NCBI GenBank assembly: GCA_947311255.1
Contig: CAMZKL010000006.1
Location: forward strand, 62,001 to 126,000
Source: an uncultured Chlorobiota bacterium
GTDB lineage: Bacteria > Bacteroidota > Bacteroidia > Bacteroidales > JAADGE01
Direction of reading: 5' to 3'
Length of the DNA stretch: 64,000 nucleotides
The notes below the pieces were generated by a model. It was not told where the DNA came from and made no database searches. It saw only the letters and a list, made by a program, of their open reading frames with translations. How positions within the stretch are numbered: the stretch's first letter is position 1; each line of letters starts with the position of its first letter. This document shows, piece after piece, positions 27,622 through 38,399 of this stretch. Both the position numbers and the translations under genes were made by a program.

Positions 27622-28617
27622 ATGAAACTAATAATACCAATGGCAGGAATGGGCAAAAGAATGCGTCCACATACATTAACATTACCAAAACCATTAATAC
27701 CTATTGCAGGAGAACCTATTGTTAAACGTTTGGCAGAAGAAATAACAAAAGTATCAAAGTCTAAAATTGATGAAATTGCATTTATTATTGGTGATTTTGG
27801 TGAAGTAGTTGAACAAACTTTATTAGATATTGCAAAAAACTTAGGAGCAAAAGGAAAAATATACTATCAAACAGAAGCACTTGGAACAGCACACGCAATT
27901 TATTGTGCAGAACCTTCTTTAAATGAGAAAGTTATAGTTGCATTTGCCGACACACTTTTTAAAGCAGATTTTGACCTTGATGAAGACATAAGTTCAATTA
28001 TTTGGACAAAAAAAGTTGAAAATCCCGAAGCATTTGGAGTAGTAAAAAAAGATGCAAAAGGCAACATAACTGATTTTATTGAAAAACCAAAAGAATTTGT
28101 TTCAGATGAAGCAATTATTGGAATTTATTACTTTAAAAATGGCGATAATTTAAGAAAAGAGTTAAAATATTTAATTGATAACGATATTCGTGGTAATAAT
28201 GAATATCAATTAACTGATGCTCTTGAAAATATGAAAAATAACGGAGTAAATTTCAAATCTGCAACAGTAACCGAATGGTTAGATTGTGGAAACAAAGATG
28301 CAACAGTTCATACAAACCAAAGAATTTTGCATCATCTTGGAAACAAAATTTCAAAAACAAGCAAACAAAAATTTTCAATAATTATAGAACCATGTTTTAT
28401 TGATGACGGAGCAATTATAAATAATTCAGTAGTAGGTCCTTACGTTTCAATTGGAAAAAATACTATTATTAAAAATTCAGTAATAAGCAACTCAATAATT
28501 CAAACAAATACAAACATAAAAGAAGCCATTTTTTCAAATTCAATGATTGGAAATTTTGTAAACATAAACAAAGAAAAAGACGATTTTAGCATTGGAGATT
28601 ACAATACTATAACTTAA
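27622..28617 (+). CDS. NDP-sugar pyrophosphorylase / sugar-phosphate nucleotidyltransferase
   Basis: MKLIIPMAGMGKRMRPHTLTLPKPLIPIAGEPIV, YYQTEALGTAHAI, ADTLF; C-terminal left-handed beta-helix-like repeats. Confidence 0.9.
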   Translation: MKLIIPMAGMGKRMRPHTLTLPKPLIPIAGEPIVKRLAEEITKVSKSKIDEIAFIIGDFGEVVEQTLLDIAKNLGAKGKIYYQTEALGTAHAIYCAEPSLNEKVIVAFADTLFKADFDLDEDISSIIWTKKVENPEAFGVVKKDAKGNITDFIEKPKEFVSDEAIIGIYYFKNGDNLRKELKYLIDNDIRGNNEYQLTDALENMKNNGVNFKSATVTEWLDCGNKDATVHTNQRILHHLGNKISKTSKQKFSIIIEPCFIDDGAIINNSVVGPYVSIGKNTIIKNSVISNSIIQTNTNIKEAIFSNSMIGNFVNINKEKDDFSIGDYNTIT

Positions 28618-28695
28618 AACTTTTAAACAGTTGTATAATATTAAAATTTGTATTGTATAATTATATATTTTAATCATTAAAAAATTTATAAATAT

Positions 28696-30486
28696 TTGAA
28701 AACTAAAATACACATATTAATCTTCATTTTAGCATTAATATTTTCCTCTTGTTCAATTACCAAAACAAAGAAAAGTGCAGGAATAAATATGCAAAAAAAC
28801 GAGCAAAAATTTATATATCTTTTTAGTGAAGCAAATAAAAACCGTTTACTTGGAAATTCGCAAAAAGCAGTAGAATTTTATATGTCTGCATTAGATTTAA
28901 AACCCAATAGTGCAGCATCAAATTATTATTTGGCAGAGCTTTTTATGGCTAATAAAAATTATAATTCAGCATTAAATTTTGCAGAAAAAGCAATAAAATT
29001 AGTACCTGATAATTTATGGTATTCTTTAATAAAAGGTGATATTTTGTATATACAAAAAAAAGATAACGAGGCCTATTTTGTCTATAAAAACTTACAACAA
29101 AAATATACAGATAACGAACTTATATATGATAGAATAATAGAGCTTTTGCTCGAAAAAATCAAAAAATCAAAAAATAATGAAAACCATTTATTAAAAAATA
29201 AAGATGTCTTTAATAAATTTATTTATATTTATAATGAAAAACAAAAACATTTTGGATATGATTTAAAAATTGCCGAATATTTATATAACATTTATATAGA
29301 AATTCAAAATAGAAAAAAAGCATTTTCAACCCTACAAGAAATGGTGAAATACGAACCAAACGAACTAAAATATAAAGCATTAATTGCAGAAAATTATGTA
29401 AATATGCATGAAGATGAAAAAGCAGAAAAACTTTACACGCAATTAAAAAATAAATTCCCTGATAATGTTGATATTAAACTTTCGTATCTAAAGTTTTGTA
29501 AATATAAAGGAAAATTTAACGAATATTTGAAAACAACAAAGGAATTATTAAAAACAAATTTAGAATTTAATAAAAAAGTAAATTTAATTATTTCTGGCAG
29601 GTACCCAAATTTTCCACCAAAAGAATATAAAGAAGTTTTAACAATTTTGTACAATAAACACCCAAAGGAAATAGTTTCAAACACCTTGTTTGCAGAATAT
29701 TATATTGAAAAAGACATAAATAAAGCTCTTCCCTATTTAATAAAAGCAGCAAACAAAAGCAATGGAGATTTTAATATAATTTTAACTTTATTTGAAGTAT
29801 CTTACGATAGTAAAAACTATGAAATATTATTTCAACAATCTTTAAAATATATGCAAATGTATCCAAATCAAGCAAAAGTATTTTTGTATAATGGAATTGG
29901 TGCATATAAAACAAAAAGATACAATGAGGCAATAAAAGTTTTAAAAATGGGAAAAGATTTTGTTATTGAAGATAATAATCTTCTTCTTCAATTTCATTTT
30001 TATTTGGCAGAAACCTATCATAGTCAAAAAGATAATAAAAAATCTGATGAAAATTTTGATAAAGTTTTAGATTTAAATCCTAAATTTTATTTAGCATTAA
30101 ATAATTATTCATATTATCTTTCAGAAAGAAAAATAAAATTACAAAAAGCCCTATCTATGGCGGAAACTTGTATAAAATATCAAAATGAAAATCCAGTTTT
30201 TTGCGATACTTACGCTAAAGCACTATTCGAAAATAAATACTATAAAAAAGCTCTAATATATTCAGAAAAAGCAATTAAAATTATATCTAACAACCCAGAT
30301 TTTCTTGAAAACTATGGAGATATTTTATTTGCTAATAATATGAAAGATAAAGCATTAATAAATTGGACGCTATCAAAAGCAAATGGAAACAAATCAAAAA
30401 AACTTAACTTTAAAATCGATAAAAAAAGTTTAATAACAAATGAAGAAGAGTTTATAAAATATTTAAATGAAAAAGAAGATAAATAA
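28696..30486 (+). CDS. TPR-repeat lipoprotein
   Basis: Lipobox IFSSC and many TPR units; TTG start in the track. Confidence 0.8.
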   Translation: MKTKIHILIFILALIFSSCSITKTKKSAGINMQKNEQKFIYLFSEANKNRLLGNSQKAVEFYMSALDLKPNSAASNYYLAELFMANKNYNSALNFAEKAIKLVPDNLWYSLIKGDILYIQKKDNEAYFVYKNLQQKYTDNELIYDRIIELLLEKIKKSKNNENHLLKNKDVFNKFIYIYNEKQKHFGYDLKIAEYLYNIYIEIQNRKKAFSTLQEMVKYEPNELKYKALIAENYVNMHEDEKAEKLYTQLKNKFPDNVDIKLSYLKFCKYKGKFNEYLKTTKELLKTNLEFNKKVNLIISGRYPNFPPKEYKEVLTILYNKHPKEIVSNTLFAEYYIEKDINKALPYLIKAANKSNGDFNIILTLFEVSYDSKNYEILFQQSLKYMQMYPNQAKVFLYNGIGAYKTKRYNEAIKVLKMGKDFVIEDNNLLLQFHFYLAETYHSQKDNKKSDENFDKVLDLNPKFYLALNNYSYYLSERKIKLQKALSMAETCIKYQNENPVFCDTYAKALFENKYYKKALIYSEKAIKIISNNPDFLENYGDILFANNMKDKALINWTLSKANGNKSKKLNFKIDKKSLITNEEEFIKYLNEKEDK

Positions 30487-31309
30487 AATGAAAAATCACA
30501 TTAAATATACTTCTTTATTCACATTTCTGATTCTGTTTTTTTCATCATCATGTGGAATATTAAAAAAAAATATAAATAATAAAACATCACTATTAAGTAA
30601 AACAATAAAAATACAATCAGTTATAGATACCTTACAAAATAACTACTTAGATTTTGAAACATTCCATTCTGTATTTTCCGGTAAACTTATTCAAAATGGT
30701 AAATCTATGCCTCTAAAAGGAATTGTTAAGATTAAAAAAGATACAATTATTTTAATTTCTATTAGACCAGCTTTTGGAATTGAACTATACAAAATATTAC
30801 TAGAACCAACAAACATAAAAATATTAGATAAAATAAAACAAGAATATATTATTACAGATTATAAATACTTAGAAAAAAAATTCCAAATAGATTTAGATTT
30901 TAAAAAAATACAATCAATTTTTATAAATAGATTTTTTGTTTATCCAATAGGAAATAAAATTAATAATTACAAATTGGAATATTTAAAAAATGATAGAACC
31001 TTAGAAATTTCCTCAAAAACTAATTTTTATGGAAAAATCATATATCATAAGCTAAAAACATCACAGAATAATTTTTTTTTAATATCTAATAATTTTTCTC
31101 AAATTGGATATGAAAAATATATAAATATCTTATATTCAGACTTTAATAAAATAAAAAATGTTAAATTTCCCAAAAATATTGAAATTAAACTCTCTGAGAA
31201 TAATATAAAATCTTATATCAATATATCTTACAAGAATATAAAGTTAAATAAGACTTTAAATTTTAATTTTTCATTACCTAATAATTATAAAACAATAAAA
31301 ATTGATTAA
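30467..31309 (+). CDS. DUF4292-like lipoprotein
   Basis: Lipobox FFSSSC, LolA/LolB-like beta-rich region, and position between the TPR and EnvC-like genes. Likely ATG at 30488. Confidence 0.65.
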   Translation: MKKKINKMKNHIKYTSLFTFLILFFSSSCGILKKNINNKTSLLSKTIKIQSVIDTLQNNYLDFETFHSVFSGKLIQNGKSMPLKGIVKIKKDTIILISIRPAFGIELYKILLEPTNIKILDKIKQEYIITDYKYLEKKFQIDLDFKKIQSIFINRFFVYPIGNKINNYKLEYLKNDRTLEISSKTNFYGKIIYHKLKTSQNNFFLISNNFSQIGYEKYINILYSDFNKIKNVKFPKNIEIKLSENNIKSYINISYKNIKLNKTLNFNFSLPNNYKTIKID

Positions 31310-32423
31310 AAAACTTTTTACATATACTTTTCTAATTTTAATTTTAACATTTTTTTCCGCTGAGATTTTTGCTCAATCAAAATTATCAAAAGTCGAAAAA
31401 GATTTAAAAGCTGCAAAAACATTATTAAAGTCATTAGATAAAAAATCTATTAGAACTCTAACAAGGTATAAAATTAGACAGAAACAAATTGAGCTTCAAG
31501 AAATATTAATACAAAAAATTAATAAAGAAATAGAATTATTAGATAATAAGATTTTAAAAAATATACAACAAAAAGAAAAATATCAAAATGAAATAAACAG
31601 ATTAAAAAAAGAATATGAAGAACTAATTTTATATGCTTATAAAACTAGGAAGACAAGAGACAAAACCATGTATATTTTTTCGTCTAAAACTTTTAATCAA
31701 GCATATAAAAGATTTGTATATTTACAATATCTAACAGAATACCTTGAACAAACAACAAAAGATTTAGAAATACTAACAGATAGTATTTCAATAATTAATG
31801 ATAATCTTTTAGAACAAAAAAATACAAAATTAATTTTAAAAGAAAAACAAACAGATGAATTAATTCAACTAAATCAATCTAAATCAATACTATCAAAATT
31901 TTTAAAAAGTCTGCAAACAAAAAAATCTCAATTGCTTGCAGATGTAAAATTAAAAGAAAAAATTGCATCATCTTTAAGAAAATCAATAAAGAAAAATATT
32001 GCATCAAATAAAAATGTTAAAAAATCTAAAATATCAAAAAGATTTGAAAAAAAAAGAGGTAAACTTCCATTTCCTGCAAAAGGAATTATTACATCATCTT
32101 TTGGAAAACATACACATTCCGTCCTAAAAAACGTTCAAGTTAATAACGATGGAATTGAAATAGCAACAGCAAAAGGAGAAAAAGTAAAATCCGTTTATGC
32201 TGGAATAATTTCACAAGTTTTAAAAATACCCGGAGGACATAATGCTGTAATAATTAAACACGGACAATACTATACTGTTTATTCAAACCTAGCAGAAGTT
32301 TTTGTTAATAAAGGTGAAAAAGTAAAAGCCGGAAAAATTGTTGGAATACCAAGTTCAAGAATAATAAGTTTTCAAATTTGGTATCTTAACAATAAACTGA
32401 ATCCTCAAAAGTGGTTACGTTAA
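31302..32423 (+). CDS. Murein hydrolase activator EnvC-like, M23 peptidase family
   Basis: Signal peptide, long coiled coil, degenerate LytM domain GKLPFPAKGIITSSFGKHTH...NDGIEIATAKGEKVKSVYAGIISQV. Confidence 0.85.
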   Translation: MIKKLFTYTFLILILTFFSAEIFAQSKLSKVEKDLKAAKTLLKSLDKKSIRTLTRYKIRQKQIELQEILIQKINKEIELLDNKILKNIQQKEKYQNEINRLKKEYEELILYAYKTRKTRDKTMYIFSSKTFNQAYKRFVYLQYLTEYLEQTTKDLEILTDSISIINDNLLEQKNTKLILKEKQTDELIQLNQSKSILSKFLKSLQTKKSQLLADVKLKEKIASSLRKSIKKNIASNKNVKKSKISKRFEKKRGKLPFPAKGIITSSFGKHTHSVLKNVQVNNDGIEIATAKGEKVKSVYAGIISQVLKIPGGHNAVIIKHGQYYTVYSNLAEVFVNKGEKVKAGKIVGIPSSRIISFQIWYLNNKLNPQKWLR

Positions 32424-32457
32424 TTGGCCAAATTATTAAAAAAAAACACACAAAAAA

Positions 32458-35400
32458 ATGCAAGCATATAACAATCTTATACAAAAGCTTGATAATTTTA
32501 TAAAGAAATATTATAAAATAAGATTAGTAAGAGGAATAATATTAACTTTTATTATATTACTATCTTCATATTTAATTGCAACATTATCAGAGTTTTATAT
32601 ACATTTTTCCATTGCAGGAAGAACCATAATTTTCTTTTTACTAGTTTCTCTATTATTGGTAGTTTCAATATGGTATATTTTTGTTCCCCTTTTAAAATTA
32701 ATAAAAATTGGCAAAATAATATCCTATAAAGAAGCATCAAATATTATTTCTGAGCATTTTCCTGAGATTAAAGATAAACTTATTAACATTCTTGAGTTAA
32801 AAAATCAAAATGATAACAATATTTTAGTAGAAGCATCAATAAATCAAAAAGCAGAAAGGATAAAAATTTTTTCTTTTAAAAAAGCTGTTCAACATAAAGA
32901 TAATCTTAAATATTTAAAATATGCTCTCCCGGTATTGCTTGTTTTTGTTGCACTTTTTCTGATATCTCCTTCAATTTTTAAAGAGAGCAACAAAAGAATT
33001 GTAAATTTTGAAAAAGAATTTAAAGAACCTGCACCTTTCAGTTTTATTTTACTAAACGATACATTAAACATAAAAAGAGGAGATAGTTTCATTGCAAAAC
33101 TTAAAATAAAAGGTAAATATATTCCAAAAGACGTTTTTATTAATTATGCAGGAAACAATTTCTTAATGAAATCTAATAAAAATAACAAAACAGAATTTTC
33201 CTATGAATTTAGAAATTTAAATAACTCTGTTGATTTTTATTTTTCTTCACAGGATATTTCATCAAATAAATATAAAATAAATGTTCTACCATCTCCTATG
33301 ATTTTAAGTTTTTATGTTAATGTAGATGTCCCCTCATATACAGGAGAACAGGATACAAGCTATACAAATATTGGAAACCTTGTAGTTCCTTTTGGTTCAA
33401 AATTAAAATGGAAGTTTATTTCTAAAAATGTAGATAGTCTTTGCCTAATATCGGATAAAAATATAATAAATACACAACAAAACAACTCAATATTTACTTT
33501 TTATAAAACAATATTTAAAAATTTTAATTATTCAGTATCCGTAGAAAATCAACATTTTATAAATAAGGATTTAATAAATTTTAATATTTCTGTTATTCCG
33601 GACTTATATCCTTCTATTGCAGTTCAAGAGTTAAAAGATAGTGCAAACTTTTTTATTTCCTATTTTAAAGGAATGCTAAATGATGATTACGGAATAAAAA
33701 AACTACATTTCAAATATAGAGTTGTCCCAAAAAATATAGATGAAAATGATAAAACAATAAAGTATAAAACAAATTATTTACAATTTAATAAAGGAGAACT
33801 AAAGCAAGAATTTTATTATACATTTGATTTTAATTCAATAAATGCAATAGACATTAATATAATTCAATATTATTTTGAAGTATGGGATAATGATGCTGTT
33901 TCAGGAACTAAGTCATCACGTACACAAATAATGACTTTTAAAATCCCAACATTCAATGAAATTTCAGAATTTGAAAACTCTGCAAATAAAAACATAAGAG
34001 AAAAGCTAGATAAAAGTATGAGTTTAGCAGAAGAAATTCAAAAAGACTTACAAAAACTTAGAGAAAGAAACCTTGATGGAAATTCAAACAATTGGGAGAA
34101 CAAACAAATTCTAGAAAATATACTTGAGAAACAAAACTTATTGCAAAAACTCACCGAAGAAATTGCACAAGAAAATAAGGAGAAAAATAAAATGCAACAT
34201 CAACTCAAAGAAGATGACAAAGAAATATTAAAAAAACAAGAAGAAATACAAAAACTTTTAGATGAACTTATGACAGATGAGTTAAAAAAGCTAATGGAAG
34301 AATTAAAAAAACTTCAAGAAAAGTTTAATGAAAAAATGATGAACCAACTTCTTGAAAAAAATGAATTTTCTTATAAAGAAATGAAAGAACGTTTAGATAG
34401 AACAAAAGAAATTTTAAAAAGAGAGCAGGTAGAACAAAAAGTTAATAAATCTATTGATGAGTTAAATAAACTTTCAGAAGAACAAAAGCAACTTTCTGAA
34501 CAAACAAAAAATAAAGAATTAAAAAAAGAAGAATTAAAATCTAAACAAGATGATATTGAAAAACGTTTTGACGAAATAACAGAAAACTATGATAAAGCAA
34601 AAGAAATGAACGAAGAATTAAAGTCTCCAATGAAAATGGATGACTTTAAAAAAGAAAAAGAACAAATAAAAAAGGAATTTCAACAGTCAAAATCTAGCTT
34701 AGATAAAGGTAAAAAGAACAAGGCATCAAAATCACAGAAGCAAAACTCTGCAAACATGAATAAAATGGCAGAAACAATGCAGTCAATGATGCAATCAAAT
34801 TCCTCTGAGCAGGAAGGCGAAGATATTGAAAGTTTAAGAAAAATTCTCGACAATATTCTAACCTTTTCATTTAAACAAGAAAAAATAAAAGAAGATTTTA
34901 AAAATATAAGAAACACAGATCCTAAATATATTGATCTTACAGATTCTCAATTATCCATGAAGGAAGATTTTAAAATAATAAATGATAGTTTAAAATCATT
35001 AGCTGGTAGGGTAAGACAAATTTCAAAACCTATTTTAGATGAAGTTTATAAAATAAATTCAAAACTAAGACAAGTTCCTAATGAGTTTGAAAAAAGAAGT
35101 GTTTCAAGAGCACGACAGATGCAAGGAGAAATTATGACGTCTTCAAACAATCTAGCTCTACTACTTTCAGAAATTATTAATCAGATGAAAAAATCTCAAA
35201 ATTCAGGTGGCTCAGGGAGTGGTAAATCCAAGCCAAAAAAAGGAGATAAAAAACCTGGAGAAGGAAAGAAAAAAGGAATGGGAGATTTGAAAAGTATGCA
35301 AAAAGGTCTCAAAAAGCAAATGGAACAAATGCTTAAAGATATGAAAGAGGGAAAAGATGGTAAAGGCGGAATGGGCAAAAACGGAGAAAATAAACGTTTA

Positions 35401-35808
35401 GCAAAAATGCTAGCACAACAAGAAATATTCCGCCAAATGATGAAAGACCTAAACGCACAATTTTCTTTAAGTCCTGAAACTCAAAGAATGCTAAGAGAAA
35501 TAGATAAAATGGCAGAAGAAAACGAAAAAGACATTGTTAATAGAAGAATAACTCCCCAACTAATAGAACGACAAAAACGAATAGAAACAAGATTATTAGA
35601 GGCTGAAAAAGCAGAAAATAAAAGAAAAACTGAAAATAAAAGAAAATCAACAGAGGGTAAAGATAAGATATATAAATCAGCAGAAGATATTTTTAAAAAA
35701 GCAAAAAAAGAAAATTCATTTAATGAAGATTTATATAGAAAAAACATACAATTAAATAATTTTTATAAAAAATTGTATGATGAATATTCAAAAGAATTAA
35801 CTAAGTAA
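32458..35808 (+). CDS. DUF4175-like membrane protein with large coiled coil
   Basis: Two N-terminal TM helices with FPEIKDKLINILEL, a further TM, then a charged Q/E/K-rich coiled coil. Confidence 0.75.
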   Translation: MQAYNNLIQKLDNFIKKYYKIRLVRGIILTFIILLSSYLIATLSEFYIHFSIAGRTIIFFLLVSLLLVVSIWYIFVPLLKLIKIGKIISYKEASNIISEHFPEIKDKLINILELKNQNDNNILVEASINQKAERIKIFSFKKAVQHKDNLKYLKYALPVLLVFVALFLISPSIFKESNKRIVNFEKEFKEPAPFSFILLNDTLNIKRGDSFIAKLKIKGKYIPKDVFINYAGNNFLMKSNKNNKTEFSYEFRNLNNSVDFYFSSQDISSNKYKINVLPSPMILSFYVNVDVPSYTGEQDTSYTNIGNLVVPFGSKLKWKFISKNVDSLCLISDKNIINTQQNNSIFTFYKTIFKNFNYSVSVENQHFINKDLINFNISVIPDLYPSIAVQELKDSANFFISYFKGMLNDDYGIKKLHFKYRVVPKNIDENDKTIKYKTNYLQFNKGELKQEFYYTFDFNSINAIDINIIQYYFEVWDNDAVSGTKSSRTQIMTFKIPTFNEISEFENSANKNIREKLDKSMSLAEEIQKDLQKLRERNLDGNSNNWENKQILENILEKQNLLQKLTEEIAQENKEKNKMQHQLKEDDKEILKKQEEIQKLLDELMTDELKKLMEELKKLQEKFNEKMMNQLLEKNEFSYKEMKERLDRTKEILKREQVEQKVNKSIDELNKLSEEQKQLSEQTKNKELKKEELKSKQDDIEKRFDEITENYDKAKEMNEELKSPMKMDDFKKEKEQIKKEFQQSKSSLDKGKKNKASKSQKQNSANMNKMAETMQSMMQSNSSEQEGEDIESLRKILDNILTFSFKQEKIKEDFKNIRNTDPKYIDLTDSQLSMKEDFKIINDSLKSLAGRVRQISKPILDEVYKINSKLRQVPNEFEKRSVSRARQMQGEIMTSSNNLALLLSEIINQMKKSQNSGGSGSGKSKPKKGDKKPGEGKKKGMGDLKSMQKGLKKQMEQMLKDMKEGKDGKGGMGKNGENKRLAKMLAQQEIFRQMMKDLNAQFSLSPETQRMLREIDKMAEENEKDIVNRRITPQLIERQKRIETRLLEAEKAENKRKTENKRKSTEGKDKIYKSAEDIFKKAKKENSFNEDLYRKNIQLNNFYKKLYDEYSKELTK

Positions 35809-35856
35809 GTTAATAAAGTTTTCAAACACCCCTTTAAATAAGGGATTTTAATTGTC

Positions 35857-35870
35857 GTTCCACGTGGAAC
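35857..35870. promoter_or_regulatory. parS-like site 1
   Basis: GTTCCACGTGGAAC perfect 14-bp palindrome matching the ParB/Spo0J parS core. Confidence 0.75.
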
Positions 35871-35890
35871 AATTTTGTAAAAAACTAATA

Positions 35891-36307
35891 ATGAAAATAA
35901 AAATTTTTTATGAAGAGATAGAATCTTTCGCTCTTCAAGAAAACATACAAGATTGGATTGACAGTGCAATTCAAAATGAAAATTTGCAAACAGGAGAAAT
36001 AAATATAATCTTTTGTTCCGATGAATATCTTTTAAAAATGAATAAAGAACATTTAAAACATGACTTTTATACAGATATTATTACTTTCGACTATTGTGAA
36101 AACAGCATTGTTTCTGGCGATTTGTTTATAAGTAAACAAAGGGTAGAGGAAAATGCAAGAGAATTTGCTACAAGCTTTCGCAATGAAATAAACAGGGTAG
36201 TGATACACGGAATTTTACATTTAATTGGTTATAAAGATAAAACGAATGAGCAACAAAAAGAAATATCAACAAAAGAGGATTTTTATCTTTCTAAACTACA
36301 CGTTTAA
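35891..36307 (+). CDS. ybeY: Endoribonuclease YbeY (rRNA maturation factor)
   Basis: INIIFCSDEYLLKMNKEHLKHDFYTDIITFDY, GDLFIS, HGILHLIGYKD. The track's TTG start (35852) reads through the parS-like site; ATG at 35891 preferred. Confidence 0.92.
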   Translation: MKIKIFYEEIESFALQENIQDWIDSAIQNENLQTGEINIIFCSDEYLLKMNKEHLKHDFYTDIITFDYCENSIVSGDLFISKQRVEENAREFATSFRNEINRVVIHGILHLIGYKDKTNEQQKEISTKEDFYLSKLHV

Positions 36308-36350
36308 TAAACTATTTGTAACTTGCTAGTTATAAGTCTTTTTGAGCTTT

Positions 36351-36364
36351 GTTCCACGTGGAAC
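36351..36364. promoter_or_regulatory. parS-like site 2
   Basis: GTTCCACGTGGAAC, identical to site 1. Confidence 0.75.
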
Positions 36365-36430
36365 GGTTTGCTTAGGAAAAAAATTACTGTACCAACAGGG
36401 TCTTTTTTTTACCTTTAAAAAAAACACAGA

Positions 36431-38308
36431 ATGAATAATTATTATGATATAATAGTCATAGGAGCTGGACATGCCGGAAGTGAGGCTGCTGCCGCATCGG
36501 CAAATATGGGTTCAAAAACCCTGCTTATTACTATGGATATGTCGGCAATTGCAAAAATGTCATGTAACCCTGCAATAGGGGGCATTGCCAAAGGACAAAT
36601 TGTTCGTGAAATTGATGCATTAGGCGGTTATACTGGCATTGTAACAGACCTTACAAGCATACAGTTCCGTATGTTAAATCAATCTAAAGGTCCTGCAATG
36701 TGGAGTCCAAGAGCACAGTCAGATAGGGTAAAGTTTACAATAAAGTGGAGAGAAATGTTGGAACAAACCCCAAATCTTTCATTTTGGCAGGATATGGCAA
36801 GTTCGTTAATTATTGAGAAAAACAAAGTTGTCGGAGTTAAAACAAATTTAGGAAAAAAGTTTTATGCAAAAGCTGTAATTTTAACGAATGGAACTTTTTT
36901 AAATGGACTAATGCATGTTGGGCGTATTCAAATTCCGGGAGGAAGAGATGCTGATGCTCCTTCAAAAGGTATTTCTGAACAATTGGCAAAATACAATATT
37001 CCTGTTAAGAGAATGAAAACTGGAACTCCAGCACGTTTGGATGGAAGGACTATTGATTTTTCTAAAACTATTGAACAGCCAGGGGATGATTTAATTAGGA
37101 GTTTTTCATATTTGCCCAACATAAAAAACGTTTTAAAGCAACGTAACTGTTATATTGTATATACAAATTCAAATGTCCACGATGAGTTAAAGAAAGGTTT
37201 CAAATTTTCCCCACTTTTTACAGGAATTATCGATGGGGTAGGGCCAAGGTATTGTCCAAGTATTGAAGATAAACTTGTAACTTTTTCTGAAAAGAACTCA
37301 CATATGCTATTTTTAGAACCCGAGGGAGAAAAAACTGTTGAATATTATATTAATGGATTTTCATCATCTTTGCCTCTAGATGTTCAAGAAGAAGCCCTTC
37401 ATAGAATTAAAGGGCTTGAAAATGTTAAAATGTTTAGACCAGGTTATGCAATAGAATATGACTATTTTGACCCAACATTTCTAAATTTAACTTTGGAAAG
37501 TAAAAAAGTAGATAACTTATTTTTTGCTGGGCAAATAAATGGAACAACAGGATATGAAGAGGCTGCTGCACAAGGACTTATTGCAGGTATAAACGCATCT
37601 CTAAAAGTAAATAATAAAGAAGAGTTTGTTCTAAAACGAGATGAGGCATATATTGGAGTTTTAATTGATGACCTTATTAATAAGGGAGTTGATGAACCAT
37701 ACAGAATGTTTACATCACGTGCGGAATACAGAATTTTATTAAGACAAGATAATGCTGATTTTAGATTAACAGAAATGTCTTACAATATTGGATTAGCATC
37801 AGAAAAAAGATATAAATTAGTTAAAAAAAAGAAAGAAACAACAGATAAGATTATAGAATTTCTTAAAAAAACAAATATTAAGCCTTTGCAAATAAAAGAC
37901 CTTTTAGAAAGTTTAAAAACTCCGAAAATGAAGCAAACAGAGAAACTTCATAAAGTTTTACTTCGTCCTCAAATACATATTTCTCATCTTTTAGAAAATC
38001 ACCAAGAATTTAATAATTTTGTTGAAAATATTCTATCTGAAAGAAAAGAAGAAATATTAGAAAGTGTAGAAATTCAAATAAAATATGAAAGTTATATTGA
38101 AAGAGAAAGGCTTACCGCCGATAAATCTAACAGGTTAGAATATGTTAAAATACCAAAAAACTTTGATTTTGACAAACTATTGTCCATATCAACAGAAGCC
38201 CGACAAAAATTAAAAAAAATTGAACCAAAAAATATAGGTCAAGCCTCTAGAATATCGGGTGTTTCTCCTGCAGATATAAGTGCATTGTTAGTTTATTTTG
38301 GAAGATAA
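36431..38308 (+). CDS. mnmG: tRNA uridine-5-carboxymethylaminomethyl synthesis enzyme MnmG (GidA)
   Basis: [71 protein letters not shown]. Confidence 0.97.
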   Translation: MNNYYDIIVIGAGHAGSEAAAASANMGSKTLLITMDMSAIAKMSCNPAIGGIAKGQIVREIDALGGYTGIVTDLTSIQFRMLNQSKGPAMWSPRAQSDRVKFTIKWREMLEQTPNLSFWQDMASSLIIEKNKVVGVKTNLGKKFYAKAVILTNGTFLNGLMHVGRIQIPGGRDADAPSKGISEQLAKYNIPVKRMKTGTPARLDGRTIDFSKTIEQPGDDLIRSFSYLPNIKNVLKQRNCYIVYTNSNVHDELKKGFKFSPLFTGIIDGVGPRYCPSIEDKLVTFSEKNSHMLFLEPEGEKTVEYYINGFSSSLPLDVQEEALHRIKGLENVKMFRPGYAIEYDYFDPTFLNLTLESKKVDNLFFAGQINGTTGYEEAAAQGLIAGINASLKVNNKEEFVLKRDEAYIGVLIDDLINKGVDEPYRMFTSRAEYRILLRQDNADFRLTEMSYNIGLASEKRYKLVKKKKETTDKIIEFLKKTNIKPLQIKDLLESLKTPKMKQTEKLHKVLLRPQIHISHLLENHQEFNNFVENILSERKEEILESVEIQIKYESYIERERLTADKSNRLEYVKIPKNFDFDKLLSISTEARQKLKKIEPKNIGQASRISGVSPADISALLVYFGR

Positions 38309-38378
38309 ACAACATACAACTCACAATTTTTTTTAACAAACAAACACAAACATTTAAATTTGAATTATTTATATTTGT

Positions 38379-38392
38379 GTTCCACGTGGAAC
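38379..38392. promoter_or_regulatory. parS-like site 3
   Basis: GTTCCACGTGGAAC, identical to sites 1 and 2; 8 nt upstream of the uvrC start. Confidence 0.75.
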
Positions 38393-38399
38393 TATTTTT

